A stretch of 64,000 nucleotides of DNA, from positions 1,116,001-1,180,000 of the forward strand of contig NW_026570227.1 in the NCBI RefSeq assembly GCF_019649055.1, in the 5' to 3' direction. This stretch comes from Paramacrobiotus metropolitanus. Taxonomy: Eukaryota > Tardigrada > Eutardigrada > Parachela > Macrobiotidae. A program made the translations under genes and the position numbers. Position 1 is the stretch's first letter. Each line of letters starts with the position of its first letter. Of the stretch, positions 10,318 through 19,905 are shown one piece after another. A model generated the notes under the pieces. That model had not been told where the DNA came from. It made no database searches and saw only the letters and a list, made by a program, of their open reading frames with translations.

Positions 10318-13300
10318 CTTCTGCTGACGGATGGTAGCCAAAAGGCACCGTTCGAAAGTCTTCTAAGATTCTGCGCTTGTCAAAAGTGAAACGAATAACT
10401 TTGCGTTGTTCACTGGATTTTAACTGCCATTTTCCTTTAATCCGGAATATCTTGTATGGGTTCACGGAATGCTTAACCAGTCTGGGATCTCGCACCATTT
10501 TCTCAAGCGTGTCCACGGTAAACAAATCTTTATTACCCTGATTTATGCTGATTCCTTTCAATTTAAATACTTCAGAACCTTTGCTCGTTCGATAGGCATA
10601 CATTTTAGGACCTCCGCAGACAAACACAATAATTTGGTCTTCACCAATCTCCGACTTAAATTCTCCCAAACACTCGCCAACAGGTAGGCTCTTCAAGTTT
10701 TGTCCCTCTAAAGCAATTACGCAATCAGTGTCGACATACAGCAGCCGTTCTATTCCCACATACGCCATTCCTGCGTACAATTCGAGGCGCGCATAACTAG
10801 TCACAAAGCTCGCAATGACTACATTCGCATGCAGATCTGATCCGTCAACATCGCAAGTAAAACTACTTTGCACTTGCAGAACGTCATCGCTCAGAACGTC
10901 TACGTAAGAAACGTTGTAAGTACCGGAATAGAAGAGATCATTAAATCGTTTCATATCTTTCACATATTCGAATCGTGTTTTATTTTCCTTAATTGCCAGA
11001 CGTCCCCAGAGCGTATTAAGCATGAGCTTGGAAAGCAAGCGCTTAGTGGGATTATTTTCCATGCGGGACGGATCAACCACTACACCATCGCGATCGTACA
11101 GCAGCTGCAGATAGGCTCTTTTGTCACTGTCACTGATGCACCCGGCAGGGTAACCGCTGGCAGCCGCTTTCTCGGCCATAAATGTACTGATATAATGGGA
11201 AAAAAGATCCCCTTGCCGCGGATAATGCCAGATCTCATGGATTTTAATTAAAGTATATCCCAACGACATGGCCAGTGTTAACTCGGGTGTTGTATACACC
11301 CCATTGAAACATCGCTGTTCGTCAGTGTGCCCACATGTGGCATCCTGATTGTTCAGCTCGGCGCAGCGCCAACAAAGCGTAAATAAGCATTTGTTATTGA
11401 TCCGCTGGGGTAAAACAGGCAGATGTAAGCTGACAGGGGGCAAAATGCGCACGTGGGCAATCCCAAAATACTCTTCTAATGGTTTGAAGTTACTGAGTAT
11501 CTTTTCCGGAATACCCAGCGGGTAGCTTTTCTGTTTACACACAGCAGGGTACAGAGAATTTTTATCCAAGTATGATACATATTCACCCTTTGAAGAGTCT
11601 GGCAGAGCCAACAATCGAAAAGCTTCAGTCCGCCCACCGAAAAGCGCATCTCTGATATTCATTGGTGCCACATGGCAGAAATCGTTTAGTGCCTGCTGGA
11701 CCGCCTCCTGCTGCTGCCGCTTGAGCTCGCGCCATTGACAGCTCCAAATTGAACGGTATACAAATCCCCGTGATTCTAAACATTTCTGCTTGTGCATGGT
11801 TGAATGAAACAGCTGTGACATCGACTGCCCTCCATATGTTTTGGCGTCCTTAGTATAGCACGCTGGGCAACCGTGAAAATAGCACCCGTGATACTCATAC
11901 ACCACATTATTCTCCTCATCAAACCCATCCACAAAGAAGCGCCCAATCTGCTTTTCACCTTCGGGATGGTTGCGAGCGTGACGTATTGATTTTTGTTCTG
12001 ACTTTGCCACATAATGCAGCCATTCCAGGCTCTCAAAAGAATAAGATCGATGCGTGTGAAGATCACGATATGTAAAAAACTGGATGCTGTCAGCGGGCAT
12101 GAAGCGTGCTCGATATACGGTATTTACGAAGCTGGGCAGAGATACGGACTCGACTAGTGGGTTGTACCCGCCTGACAATGCCGCCATGCTAGTACAAAAA
12201 CGCTGACAAGCATCGCGTAGAATACGGCAATCGTTAATGCAGTATTTGATAATTTCTTTCTCAAAAACCCAACGTTTATTTGTCTGAAGAGCTTCCTCAT
12301 CGTACCACTTTTTAAAGGCAGCGTATTCTTTTGACTTCATTTGAGAGCTAAGATAGTACTGCTCATCGGGAATTTTTCCGCGGTAATTGAAGTTTTCCGA
12401 CCGCGCAAAAAGAAACGGAAAACACCCTTTTGCAGCTGGGAATCCAAATGCAGCCGGCATTTCACTAAGGCTCATCGGTAGGAAGGCCAGAGAGTCACGC
12501 AATGTTATTTTAAACTTGGGCACCTAAAATGTTAACACACGATTTAAGTTAAAGTCGGGGGGGGGGGGGGATTAGGTAAAAGTAACAAGCAACAGCAATA
12601 ACAACAACAACAGAGCAATAACAGAGCAACCTTCGTACATAAATCTGGAGAAATTTTAATCCCCGCATAATGACTTGTGGCCAGATTTGCTTTGTATGCA
12701 GAAACTGCATAATGAAATTGCCGTCGTATCCCATTAAGTTATGAAAGATGACGATATGGTTAAGATGGGAGCGAGCAGATAGCCAGCTACAAAACTGGAT
12801 TCCGGCCTTCGGGCCAAAAAATGACGTTGCGATGCCTTGATCATCTACTGCTGCTGCTGCAATTGGAACATGCTGATCGCCGCTAATGTCCGCTTCAAAA
12901 TCACAATACAAAAACGGCCGTGCAGGTTTCGGTGTCGCCTTGTGCACTTGTACAAAACAGCGGTGAAGTTTTCCCACCACCATCTTACAATTTCTGCAGA
13001 AATATTCACCACAACAATGCACCGGATTGTCGCCGTGTCTTTTTTTGTTTGCATTGGTAATCAGGCCGCAATCCAGGCATTTCTGTCTCATTTGACAGTC
13101 AGTCATTCCCGTTCCTATGTCCACCACCTTGGAGCGATGAAGAGAAAAACAGACTTTATTTTGAAAAGCGCGATTACACAAGCCGCAGATTTTCTCCACT
13201 TCAAAGAAGCATTCCGGGCGCTGACAGTTCGGACACATTTTCGGACAGTGGTGCGCCGCACCAAGCCTATAGCAGAACTTTTTGCAGTGTTGACATTGCT

Positions 13301-14675
13301 TAGCTTTACCAAAAAATCGAGCGGGTTTTGTTATTGCTGTATAGTGGTTATCCGACAAGAACAGGTACACATCTTTGCTTGTAGAGACAAGCGGCTGCTG
13401 CACCTGCTGGTCCTCACTACCGGAGTAGACCAGCCCGGTTTCATTGTCGGGCGCTCTATAGATTTTAAGGCAATAGTTAGGGGCGAGAAGGTTTTGGAAG
13501 GCTGTATATTGCGCGAATGTCACTGAGCCAAGGGGTACCATGGCCTGCTGATACAGCTTTATCGCTTCAATTTTTTGAACCGCTTTTCTTCCATCGCAGA
13601 GCTGTTTCCATTTCCTGTTATCCTGCGCAGGAAGGTTATTAACAAATGCCATTGATATAACTAGGGCACGCCCGAAGCATAGCATATCGTTGTTGCGCAC
13701 GTTAATTATCCCGCCGCCATAGGGGGTTCGAATTAGGTTATGTAGGTGGTGTTGGCGCGCAGCAGCATTACTTTTTTTATTTTTTCTAGTTTTACCATCA
13801 TCATCATCATTATTATTATTATTTTTGTCATGATCGCAACCTCCAGCTGGACGCTTTGGCACGCGTGTAAGGTTGATATATACCGGCCAATCAAGCGAAA
13901 ATTCAGTTTTTGAAGTTAGTGCGTTGGCAATAAGATAGAGAAACATTTCTGCATTAACCTGGTCTTGTGCGGCTAGACGCATCTGTATAGGATGGGATAG
14001 CTGACTAGATTCCAGCGACACGCTAACAAGATCTTCTTTATTTGGAATGTAGCTGCGAAGATTGCTGAATAAATCTTCCAATATCGCCAACAAAATAGGC
14101 AAGACCGTATCGATTCCCTCTAGCGGTAGAGACTCAATTTTTAGCTGAAAATTCCCTGCCCAGACATTAAACTTTTTGCTATGCCGCGACGTTATTGATT
14201 TCAGAGCGTAAAACTGCGCGGGATTTTTTATGACGTCGAGAGCGACACGATTTTCTTGTTTTTCTTCTTCAGCATCGGTGTCAATACGGTCGTTATTGGC
14301 GGCGCTGGCTCCGTCACCAGCAGCTGTTTTTGATTTTTTCGTGTTCATAGGCCCACTACTTTTATTATCACCACCACCACCAGTCAGGTTTTTTAATTGT
14401 TGGTAAAACAACTTGTACGAGAATGCAATGTGACGCGTTTGCCGAAACAAAAGTGATGCTGCTTGCACATCTTTGCATTTGTTGTAGAGCCTTTTTAGTT
14501 TCGCTTCTCCCATCGAATCTTTTGTTGCCGCTGTCGTTTGTCGTTGCGACTTCGTCTGTGGTGGGGGTGTTGCTGGTGACCTTTTTCTCTCGTGCAATAA
14601 ATTCTTCGGTAATTTGGTTAAGCTTTTGCCGCGCTGACTGCTGCTGCTGCTGCTGCTTTTCGGGTTCATTTTCAT
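10313..14675 (-). CDS. polB: Protein-primed-type family B DNA polymerase (two exons)
   Basis: Exon 1 runs 14675-12639 and exon 2 12523-10313. The 115-bp intron (12524-12638) has a GT donor, a C13 tract and a TTTTAG acceptor, phase 0 on both sides, giving about 1,415 residues. N-terminal half: Ser/Gln-rich stretches, then a possible OTU/papain-like region (Cys in NDMLCFGRAL, near 13680; His in DNHYTAI, near 13340), then Cys/His-rich zinc fingers (about 13080-13300). Exonuclease: Exo I YCDFEADI (near 12893) and Exo II FHNLMGYDGNF (near 12735). Polymerase: motif A YLDKNSLYP (near 11560), motif B KLMLNTLWG (near 11020) and motif C YVDTDC (near 10730). The order fits Polinton/adintovirus PolB, which replicates linear genomes from a protein primer. 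I chose the ATG at 14675 because the frame is open upstream but has no earlier ATG. Confidence 0.9.
12524..12638 (-). other. Intron inside PolB with a long homopolymer tract
   Basis: The minus strand reads GT at 12638-12637, a T/G-rich run, a C13 tract and AG at 12525-12524. Without splicing, exon 1 runs into a stop within a few dozen codons. With splicing, the exonuclease and polymerase halves share one frame. Confidence 0.8.
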
Positions 14676-14865
14676 CGTTAACGCAGATGGCAGCTGCTGA
14701 TGCTGATGATGTCGTTCTTCTTCCACTACTAACACTGGGACAACAGGTGTGAACACTGAATCTAAAGCTAGAAACAAATAACCTAAACAACAGCGTCATG
14801 ATGATCGCTCGTTAGCGACCGGATGGTGAGCAGCTTTACTCTGCGGGGTGACATACATTAGTCAG

Positions 14866-14877
14866 CTTATTTATATA
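14866..14877 (-). promoter_or_regulatory. TATA box of PolB
   Basis: TATATAAATAAG on the minus strand. An upstream ATG at 14797-14799 opens a different frame of 143 codons, so PolB would need leaky scanning or a spliced leader. Confidence 0.55.
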
Positions 14878-15034
14878 TGCATCCCGGCAAAGCACAACGC
14901 GCTAATGTCATGTTTACCCAGTGCTTGCGGCGCCCTGCGGTGCACCATCAGTTAGAAGGAGGTGGCTTTCCGCTCAGTGGGGATCTCGCTCAGCGGGAAT
15001 ATCACTATTGTGTACTAAACGTTTTAGCAGTTTG

Positions 15035-15043
15035 TATATAAAC
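15035..15043 (+). promoter_or_regulatory. TATA box of the second BIR-like gene
   Basis: TATATAAAC about 80 bp before the ATG at 15119. PolB diverges on the other side of the interval. Confidence 0.6.
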
Positions 15044-15118
15044 AGCTTGACTCGATGCGTTTGATGAAGCCTGGTTAGTGCTGTGCTGCAGCTGCTGCTC
15101 ATTTCTATTAATTCAATT

Positions 15119-15831
15119 ATGGAGTCCACTGCTGCAGCGCAAAAGATTACAACAGCAGTTGTTAAACAAGGCAGTGACAATGATGCCGGCAATTACAATG
15201 AAAGCCGGTTGTCATCATCAGCTTATGATGATGATCCTGTTACTGCTGATGCTGACTCGTTTGCCACTGACCTGGATGTTTACCCCCGGCCACCGCTGCC
15301 GTATGCCCTATGTATCAACAGCACAAAGATTCTTTTCTGCTTATGTTCCGCACATCAGAGTGGACGCGGTTTGTACTGGCATCATGGGGATACAATTTCA
15401 AAGGCACTGTACGCTGCAATCACTGTAAAAAGGAATTGTACTGGCGCGATACAGCTGCTATAATTCATCATTTTGAGCGAGAGTGCCAAGATCTAAAGAA
15501 CTATTCCCTAACCGACCCGGATCCTGTAGAGTTCGGCGCTCTACGCCGCCGGACCTACAAAAGTCGTCGTAGGACATTCGACAACAAAGAATTGCCTGAT
15601 CTAAACGATATCGAATTTCTCCTTGCTCACGGATTCCATGCAACCAATATTATACAATGCGCTCACCCAAAATGTGATTGGACGGGAAATTGGGAGGAAA
15701 TACAGTGCGTGGAATACTTAAAAAACTACAGCCATGGCCGCGTACACCGCTATCAAATGTACCACCCCTATGATAGCAGACCGCCAAGATTGTTTTGCAA
15801 TAATATGCTTTTACATGACGACTACGAATAA
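15119..15831 (+). CDS. Second BIR-like (IAP-like) protein, with a frame change near 15300
   Basis: An acidic, low-complexity N-terminal part starts at the ATG at 15119 and stays open for about 60 codons. The BIR-like part is in the next frame, which has its own ATG at 15310 and runs to 15831. BIR features: SWGYNFKGTVRCNHC (the Gly-Tyr and C-x2-C), then ELYW and a closing H..C (HHFEREC). A second, looser repeat follows (FLLAHGFHATNIIQCAHPKC). Either the short form from 15310 is the product or a one-base slip has broken a longer protein. BIR proteins bind caspases or IAP antagonists, so anti-apoptotic action is inferred. With the gene at 6599-7405, the element carries two diverged BIR proteins. 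Confidence 0.6.
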
Positions 15832-16026
15832 AAGATGCTTTTTCAATGCAAATTCGCTTTTTACTATCGTTTTTTCCTTGCAAAAAACAACATTATAGAG
15901 AAACTAATAAAAACATTAGAACGACGAGAGCAGTCAAGACGTTGCTTCTGTTTTAAATTCAAAGAAATCAAGAATTCATTTAACCTAAAAGCATTCGTTA
16001 GAACGTTGCTTCAGTTGTAAATTCTT
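15832..16026. terminator. Convergent 3' ends of the BIR-like and RNR genes
   Basis: About 195 bp of AT-rich DNA between two stop codons. It contains AATAAA-like strings (for example near 15907) but no coding sequence I trust. Confidence 0.4.
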
Positions 16027-17167
16027 TCATAACTTCGGCACCCTGGCCAACATGAGCCTTGCGGTATTCGGAGACGCGTCTTTCAAAAAAAATTGGTTTT
16101 TCCCCTCTAGCGAGATAGTTTCCATGTAGGGCAAAGGATTTTCCACTTTAAAGTACGGCTCCATTTCCAGCATTTTCAGCAGGACGTCAGCGACAAACAT
16201 AACATAGGTTTTCATGGAGGCTTCGTTAAGGCCCCGCAGAGGATGTGTGAACGCATTCTCCCAAAACCTACACTCAATTTCTACAGCTTCTAACACTAGT
16301 TCATAAATGACTTCAGGTGGGATTTTAAATTTTACTAATCCCAGATATAACCAACAAGCAAATTCAACGTGCTGAGATTCGTCGCGGGCTATCAGCTCAT
16401 TACTATATGTCAAACCAGGTAAAATGCCTCGCCCCTTGAACCAAAAAATAACTGCAAAAGCCCCACAGAAAAATATCATCTCGACACAGGCGAAGGCAAT
16501 TAGCCTTTCGCCAAAAGAACGCTCTTTATCGCGTATGTACTGCGCTGCCCACTCTGCTTTTTTCCATAACATTGCTATTATTAATGATTGCTTGCAGTAA
16601 CCTCTGTTTTTCTTCGGAATCCTGGAAATACGTATTAATAAGCAGAGAATACGTTTCGCTGTGAACGTTTTCAATGAAAATCTGATAAGCATAAAACGCC
16701 CTGACTTCCGGCAATTGAACTTCACATAGGAAATTCTCTGCAAGGTTTTCCATGACTATGCCGTCACTGGCAGCAAAAAAAGCCAGAACGTTTCCCAAGA
16801 TATCTCTTTCAAACTGGCTGAGCATTGGCCACTGTCGTGTGTCATGCGAGAGGTTAATTTCCTCAGGTGTCCAAAAGCAAGCAACTGCCTTTTTATACAT
16901 TTCCCACGCCTCGTCGCACTCGATAGGGAAAATAACTAGCCTCTTCCAAGACGATATAACAACAGGTTCCCTGTTTTCTCCAATAAATTCGCTATTATTA
17001 TTATTTTTATTATTATTATTATTATTATCGATTTCAGCATTATAGCAAGTGTTGTTGTTGTGGTCACTGTTGTTGTCGCTACTACTACCATCATTACCGC
17101 CAGTTTCAAAATCAGTTTTGGCGACAGCGCCGCTAGGAACGGCGAAGGTGTTTGACCCGCTATCCAT
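16027..17167 (-). CDS. Ribonucleotide reductase small subunit (R2), with one frame change at an A6 run
   Basis: Class I RNR R2 makes the di-iron/tyrosyl radical used to reduce ribonucleotides to dNTPs. Starting at ATG 17167, the first part has a variable Asn-rich leader, then the R2 core with iron-ligand helices (SDGIVMENLAENF; ENVHSETY). The second part carries the other ligand helices (FACVEMIFFCG; ARDESQHVEF) and a C-terminus ending at 16027. The two parts are in different frames. They meet at about 16555-16566, where the minus strand has a run of six A, and a one-base change there would account for it. Candidate causes are mutation, sequencing error, or ribosomal or transcriptional slippage. 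All ligand segments are conserved, so decay is recent or absent. No large subunit (R1) is present, so host R1 would be the partner. Confidence 0.85.
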
Positions 17168-17230
17168 TTTGTCCTTGCAGTCAGTCTATAGTAATAATAC
17201 CAATATTTAGCGGGAGTTAACCGCGTAAGT

Positions 17231-17242
17231 TGATTATATACC
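17231..17242 (-). promoter_or_regulatory. TATA box of the RNR gene, possibly bidirectional
   Basis: GGTATATAATCA on the minus strand, about 65 bp before the RNR ATG. The same string reads TATATACC on the plus strand and could also serve the Gln-rich gene. A second plus-strand candidate, TATTTAAG, lies near 17366. Confidence 0.5.
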
Positions 17243-17332
17243 CCATCTGTTCTGGCAGCCGCACCGGGGGTTCCCTGCTATACTTTCTAGCCCATCTGCT
17301 TCCTCTCTGTGCAGCTCCTCCCATCACTCTGG

Positions 17333-18826
17333 ATGAGCGCCTCTTCATCCTCTCCCTTTTTTACTCTATTTAAGCGCGTGAGGATTTTTGGGAGGAGGAT
17401 TAGTAGTATTGCTGGTCGCTTATTAAACCGATCAGTTTACAATTTTGTTATGCCTGAAGTTGATACTTGTGTAAAAGTTCCTCTTATTGACGAAGGATTA
17501 TTCTTGCCGGCAAAATCTACTTGTAGTAGCAACAGCAGCAGCAGCAACAGTCTCGGAATACCTTCTGCGGCAACGTATACTCCAGTTATCACATCATCAT
17601 CATCATCGGCACCACAGCATCACGTAATGGCCAGTTGTTATATTCAGAATCCGTTCAGCTATGGAACCACGGCCGACGGGATGATCGTAGCGCAACAACA
17701 ACAGCAACAACAACAACAGCCACAACAGCAGGACTCCAAAAGTCCCCCGCATCAAGCATTGCCACTGCTACATCCGCATCAGTTCTCACACAGCATGTCC
17801 TTGCCAGCCACCGAACAGTTGCGTAATCACTTTCAGCCAGCGCAGCCGTCGGACCTGTCGCCATCGGCAACCGCAACAACTCTTAGTCAATTCCTTTCTG
17901 CATTTCCGCAATACCACCAGCCTGACCAGCTCCTACAACAGCATCAGCAACAACAGCAACCCAACTACGTTCTCTGCAAAGTTTCACCGCAGCCTCAGCC
18001 GCCGCTGCCCCCGCCACCGGCACCGTCTTTGGCTTCACTGTGGCAACAGTCGGCGGCTGTCGACCACAGAATGCAGAATCTCGCCTTTGCGCCGCCACCG
18101 TTCGCTTCTGCAGGAGGGATGATGACCTTTCACGCTGACCCGCCGCCGCAGCAGCAGCAGCAGCAGCAGCAACAGCATGAATATCCAATGGCGTCGTTTT
18201 TCCATCTGCCTGCAGAACAAAATCCTCCTTCATCAGGAGCACAGTCGGCAATGTCTTCAGTGCTTTACATTCCACCCAATCATAACGGTTTTGCGTGCCG
18301 TAATTTTATGGACCCTATTGTCACCGCCACGACGATTACACCACCGTCGTCACCAATGGATGCCACCACCGGCTTTAATAATGTTTCCACTAAGAAGGAG
18401 GTAGTTACACCGGCCAAAAACCTGTCATCCAGTTGCCTCGCTGAGAAACCACTTTCCAGATATCTTGACCCTGAAAGATTGTTGCGCCCGGACCGAATCA
18501 ATACGGCGCGACGTGTTACAACCGCTCTCAGGGACAGCGTATTAGGTCCAGCCCACGCAGCGGGCATGAGTCGAGAAACCTGGATTTACCGAGACGCAGC
18601 GTTCAAGTGGTTCTGTGAAGTGGGCTTAACCGACTTCTTGAGGAGGAATTCTGATTACGCTAACAACATCAAAAGTATTGTTGTTGAACTAGCGGATCGG
18701 CTTGCCGAAGCTAATGCGCCGGCCATTCAGCTTAGAGGAGGAGCTAGCGGTGAGGAAACTGGAGGGAGTGACTATACCAGCGGGGGGAAACCATCACCAT
18801 CCAAACGCATGAAGATGAATGACTGA
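17333..18826 (+). CDS. Gln/Pro/Ser-rich protein with a conserved-looking helical C-terminus, unknown function
   Basis: First in-frame ATG at 17333; a second at 17451 (MPEVDTCVKVP) fits better if the TATTTAAG near 17366 is the promoter. Residues to about 370 are low complexity, with runs of Gln (from CAA/CAG repeats), Ser, His and Pro, typical of transactivation or scaffold regions. From about 18460 the composition changes to a compact, mostly helical segment (ARRVTTALRDSVLGPAHAAG; WFCEVGLTDFLRRN). It ends in a basic KRMKMND tail that could be a nuclear signal. I do not recognise the domain. A transcription or replication accessory role would fit, but that is only inference from composition. 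Confidence 0.65.
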   Translation: MSASSSSPFFTLFKRVRIFGRRISSIAGRLLNRSVYNFVMPEVDTCVKVPLIDEGLFLPAKSTCSSNSSSSNSLGIPSAATYTPVITSSSSSAPQHHVMASCYIQNPFSYGTTADGMIVAQQQQQQQQQPQQQDSKSPPHQALPLLHPHQFSHSMSLPATEQLRNHFQPAQPSDLSPSATATTLSQFLSAFPQYHQPDQLLQQHQQQQQPNYVLCKVSPQPQPPLPPPPAPSLASLWQQSAAVDHRMQNLAFAPPPFASAGGMMTFHADPPPQQQQQQQQQHEYPMASFFHLPAEQNPPSSGAQSAMSSVLYIPPNHNGFACRNFMDPIVTATTITPPSSPMDATTGFNNVSTKKEVVTPAKNLSSSCLAEKPLSRYLDPERLLRPDRINTARRVTTALRDSVLGPAHAAGMSRETWIYRDAAFKWFCEVGLTDFLRRNSDYANNIKSIVVELADRLAEANAPAIQLRGGASGEETGGSDYTSGGKPSPSKRMKMND

Positions 18827-18905
18827 GCAAAGTAAGGTTTCTTTCATTCTCACTACAGACAGCTCGTTCTCGCTTCGCTTCCTGAAGCATTTTCAGTACT
18901 GTGCC

Positions 18906-18912
18906 TATATAT
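18906..18912 (+). promoter_or_regulatory. TATA box of the thymidylate kinase gene
   Basis: TATATAT about 60 bp before the ATG at 18968. Confidence 0.5.
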
Positions 18913-18967
18913 CCGTGTAACAGCAGCTTACATAGTGTTTCATTTCATTTTGCAGCACATTACGATC

Positions 18968-19687
18968 ATGGATATGTTGCATCAGCAGCAGCAGCAGCAG
19001 TGCAACCAGAAACAGACAAAACCGAAGCCGTTTTTAATTGTATTCGAAGGAATTAACACCGCAGAGAAAACCAATGGATCTGTCATACTTGCTGATGCGC
19101 TTGCCAATATGGGGTATAATGTTTCCTTACACAATGACCTTTCCATGTCGAACTGCCTCACCCAGCCAGCATTGCCTGACTTATTCCGAGCCTCTGTTCT
19201 TGCCTTATCTAACCGTGACCTTGTTCACACCCGCGCTGCCTATCTTATCCTTTCCGCGAGACGCCAGATACTCATTAATGACATTCGCAGTAATTTAGCC
19301 GACGGAAATATTGTTATTGTGGACCGCTATATCCTATCCGATTTGGCCTACGGCAGTGCCCGTGGACATGATATGGACTGGATGAAGAGCATTGAAACCA
19401 GCGAAGGGGAAGCCACTTCAGCGTCCTTTATTATTCCGGATTTAACCTTTTTTATGGATGTGAAGCCTATGGAAGCTATTCGGCGCATGATTAAGCGAGC
19501 GGATGGGACACCGCACCCCGAACAGGTTATTGTTGACGATCTCGGTCGTGTTTATCAAGCTTATAAACAGCTGTTGAACGATCCTACTTTTGTAAAAAGC
19601 GTTTCGTATATAAAACCTTTGATGTTGTCAAACTGCTCTCTGTCCCGTAAACTTTTGCATGAATTTTTCGATAACTATCACACGTAA
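18968..19687 (+). CDS. tmk: Thymidylate kinase (dTMP kinase)-like protein, 239 aa
   Basis: Member of the thymidylate kinase family, which phosphorylates dTMP to dTDP. I start it at ATG 18968, before a Gln-rich leader of about 20 residues. Family features: an LIVFEGINTAEKT P-loop segment at residues about 24-38, the DRY..S..AYGSARG motif (VDRYILSDLAYGSARG, near 19320) that positions dTMP, and LTFFMDVKPMEAIRRM, matching the family's F-L-D-V-P strand followed by the lid. The P-loop is unusual. Where kinases have G-K-S/T, this one has E-K-T, so the second glycine is replaced by Glu, which could impair ATP binding or make it a regulatory paralogue. Total length is near that of eukaryotic Tmk. AATAAA lies near 19774. 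Together with RNR R2 it would feed dTTP to the viral PolB. Confidence 0.85.
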   Translation: MDMLHQQQQQQCNQKQTKPKPFLIVFEGINTAEKTNGSVILADALANMGYNVSLHNDLSMSNCLTQPALPDLFRASVLALSNRDLVHTRAAYLILSARRQILINDIRSNLADGNIVIVDRYILSDLAYGSARGHDMDWMKSIETSEGEATSASFIIPDLTFFMDVKPMEAIRRMIKRADGTPHPEQVIVDDLGRVYQAYKQLLNDPTFVKSVSYIKPLMLSNCSLSRKLLHEFFDNYHT

Positions 19688-19905
19688 AAAAATCGTAATA
19701 ATGGTTTGTGCACGTCAGGTATGTTTTTTCTTTATGACACCGTCTTTTATGATCTGCTGTCGTGTGTATGATATTTAATAAATCACAGAAAATCGACTCG
19801 ATGCTTTTCGGATGCTTTAATAATCTAAGAGAACAGACACATGATGATTTACGTAGTAGAAAACGACCGAACGACAAAACTAACACTATAACTTGCTAGT
19901 GACCT
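19688..19905. terminator. Convergent 3' ends of TMK and the major capsid gene
   Basis: Intergenic 218 bp with AATAAA on the plus strand near 19774. No coding sequence is seen. Confidence 0.5.

Noticed and set aside
14368-14799. 143-codon frame overlapping the PolB start, with the first ATG after the TATA box
   Set aside because: It is out of frame with PolB and mostly low complexity (Gln, Ser, Thr). I kept it only as a note on PolB initiation.
17883-18275. Minus-strand frame rich in Ala and Val
   Set aside because: Antisense shadow of the CAG/CCG-rich coding region of the Gln-rich protein.
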